Made by a program: the position numbers and the translations under genes. Shown here one piece after another: positions 6,470 to 6,746 of a stretch of 6,746 bases of DNA. Position 1 is the stretch's first letter; each line of letters begins with the position of its first letter. A model generated the notes under the pieces. The model made no database searches. It saw only the letters and a list, made by a program, of their open reading frames with translations, and was not told the DNA's origin. Origin of the DNA: Syntrophomonadaceae bacterium (GTDB lineage: Bacteria > Bacillota > Dethiobacteria > DTU022); assembly GCA_003553305.1 (NCBI GenBank), contig PWEB01000180.1:1-6746 (forward strand), in the 5' to 3' direction.

Positions 6470-6746
6470 TTAATTACCTTCTTCCAAATCCATCTCCATT
6501 TGCTGTTGCTGCTGCTGTCCCTCCTCGTAAAGCTCTCTCAGTTCCTCTTCCGAGAATTCCAGCTCCTCTGCATCAAGGTTTTCCTCTATGTAGCCCTCCA
6601 TATAGGCCTCGATCTTAAGCTGATCTGATATATCTTCCCTCAATTCTTCTGCTGTATACCCTGCTTCTTCCAGCTGTTGTTCCAACATTTCTTCACCGCC
6701 GGACTGCTCGGCAAACATCTGGTACTCCTCATCCACTTCATCTTCG
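6470..6746 (-). CDS. SurA N-terminal-domain (PrsA/SurA-like) protein, 3' part, with polyglutamine tail
   Basis: The last 91 codons of a gene that continues past the right edge; the frame stays open to the window end, so the GTG at 6736 need not be the start. It is very acidic and helical, with the SurA-N pattern: an EVDEEYQMFAEQSGGEE helix, LEEAGYTAEELREDISDQLK, and FSEEELRELYEEG. This is the chaperone region of extracytoplasmic foldases, and in Firmicutes such proteins are usually lipoproteins outside the membrane. In full foldases a PPIC rotamase domain and then more helix follow; here the chain instead runs into six glutamines (CAG/CAA codons, about 6499-6516) and MEMDLEEGN and stops. The part seen therefore has no PPIase domain and would be chaperone-like only. 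The signal peptide, if any, is outside the window. It converges on the mnmG operon and has its own terminator. Confidence 0.75.
   Translation of the reverse strand, partial: EDEVDEEYQMFAEQSGGEEMLEQQLEEAGYTAEELREDISDQLKIEAYMEGYIEENLDAEELEFSEEELRELYEEGQQQQQQMEMDLEEGN

Overview
The window looks like a chromosomal segment of an anaerobic, clostridia-like Firmicute. The reasons are protein style, strong GGAGG-type ribosome sites, a near-perfect sigma-A promoter, moderate GC (about 47% in a hand-counted stretch of nadE), and a probable selenoprotein of a type I associate with anaerobic Firmicutes. No mobile element, CRISPR array, tRNA or rRNA was seen.

Layout from left to right. A cation diffusion facilitator (CDF) metal exporter lies at 79-996 (+). 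Convergent to it is a tiny glutaredoxin-like gene at 1061-1279 (-). A conventional reading ends it at a TGA after a GFGGGG tail, but two more codons and then TAA follow in frame. That is the C-terminal pattern of the 'Uxx-star' glutaredoxin-like (seleno)proteins, and a small hairpin sits at the distance expected of a bacterial SECIS element. Divergent from it is nadE, glutamine-dependent NAD+ synthetase (1496-3148, +), with a consensus promoter and a leader containing two hairpins. Next comes mnmG (3221-5173, +), a tRNA wobble-uridine modification enzyme that is intact except for one in-frame TAA at codon 332. Its end overlaps by 8 nt the start of a radical SAM protein of the YhcC/YtqA type (5166-6113, +). 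The YtqA subgroup is also called MnmL and acts later in the same wobble-uridine pathway.

After that operon comes a 356-bp stretch without a convincing gene (6114-6469). Its first 200 bases or so are GC-rich (about 60% by hand count), dense in palindromes, and foldable into several hairpins. A good intrinsic terminator follows, serving the minus-strand gene at the right edge. That gene is the 3' part of a SurA-N/PrsA-like foldase-type protein with a short polyglutamine tail and no PPIase domain.

How the genes work together: mnmG and the radical SAM gene plausibly form a translationally coupled tRNA U34-modification unit, possibly co-transcribed from the nadE promoter because no terminator is visible between nadE and mnmG. 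The other genes are housekeeping functions (metal efflux, redox, NAD+ synthesis, envelope folding) with no evident common pathway. The two most notable points are the Sec-encoding TGA that ordinary gene calling would take as a stop, and the nonsense codon in an otherwise well-conserved mnmG.
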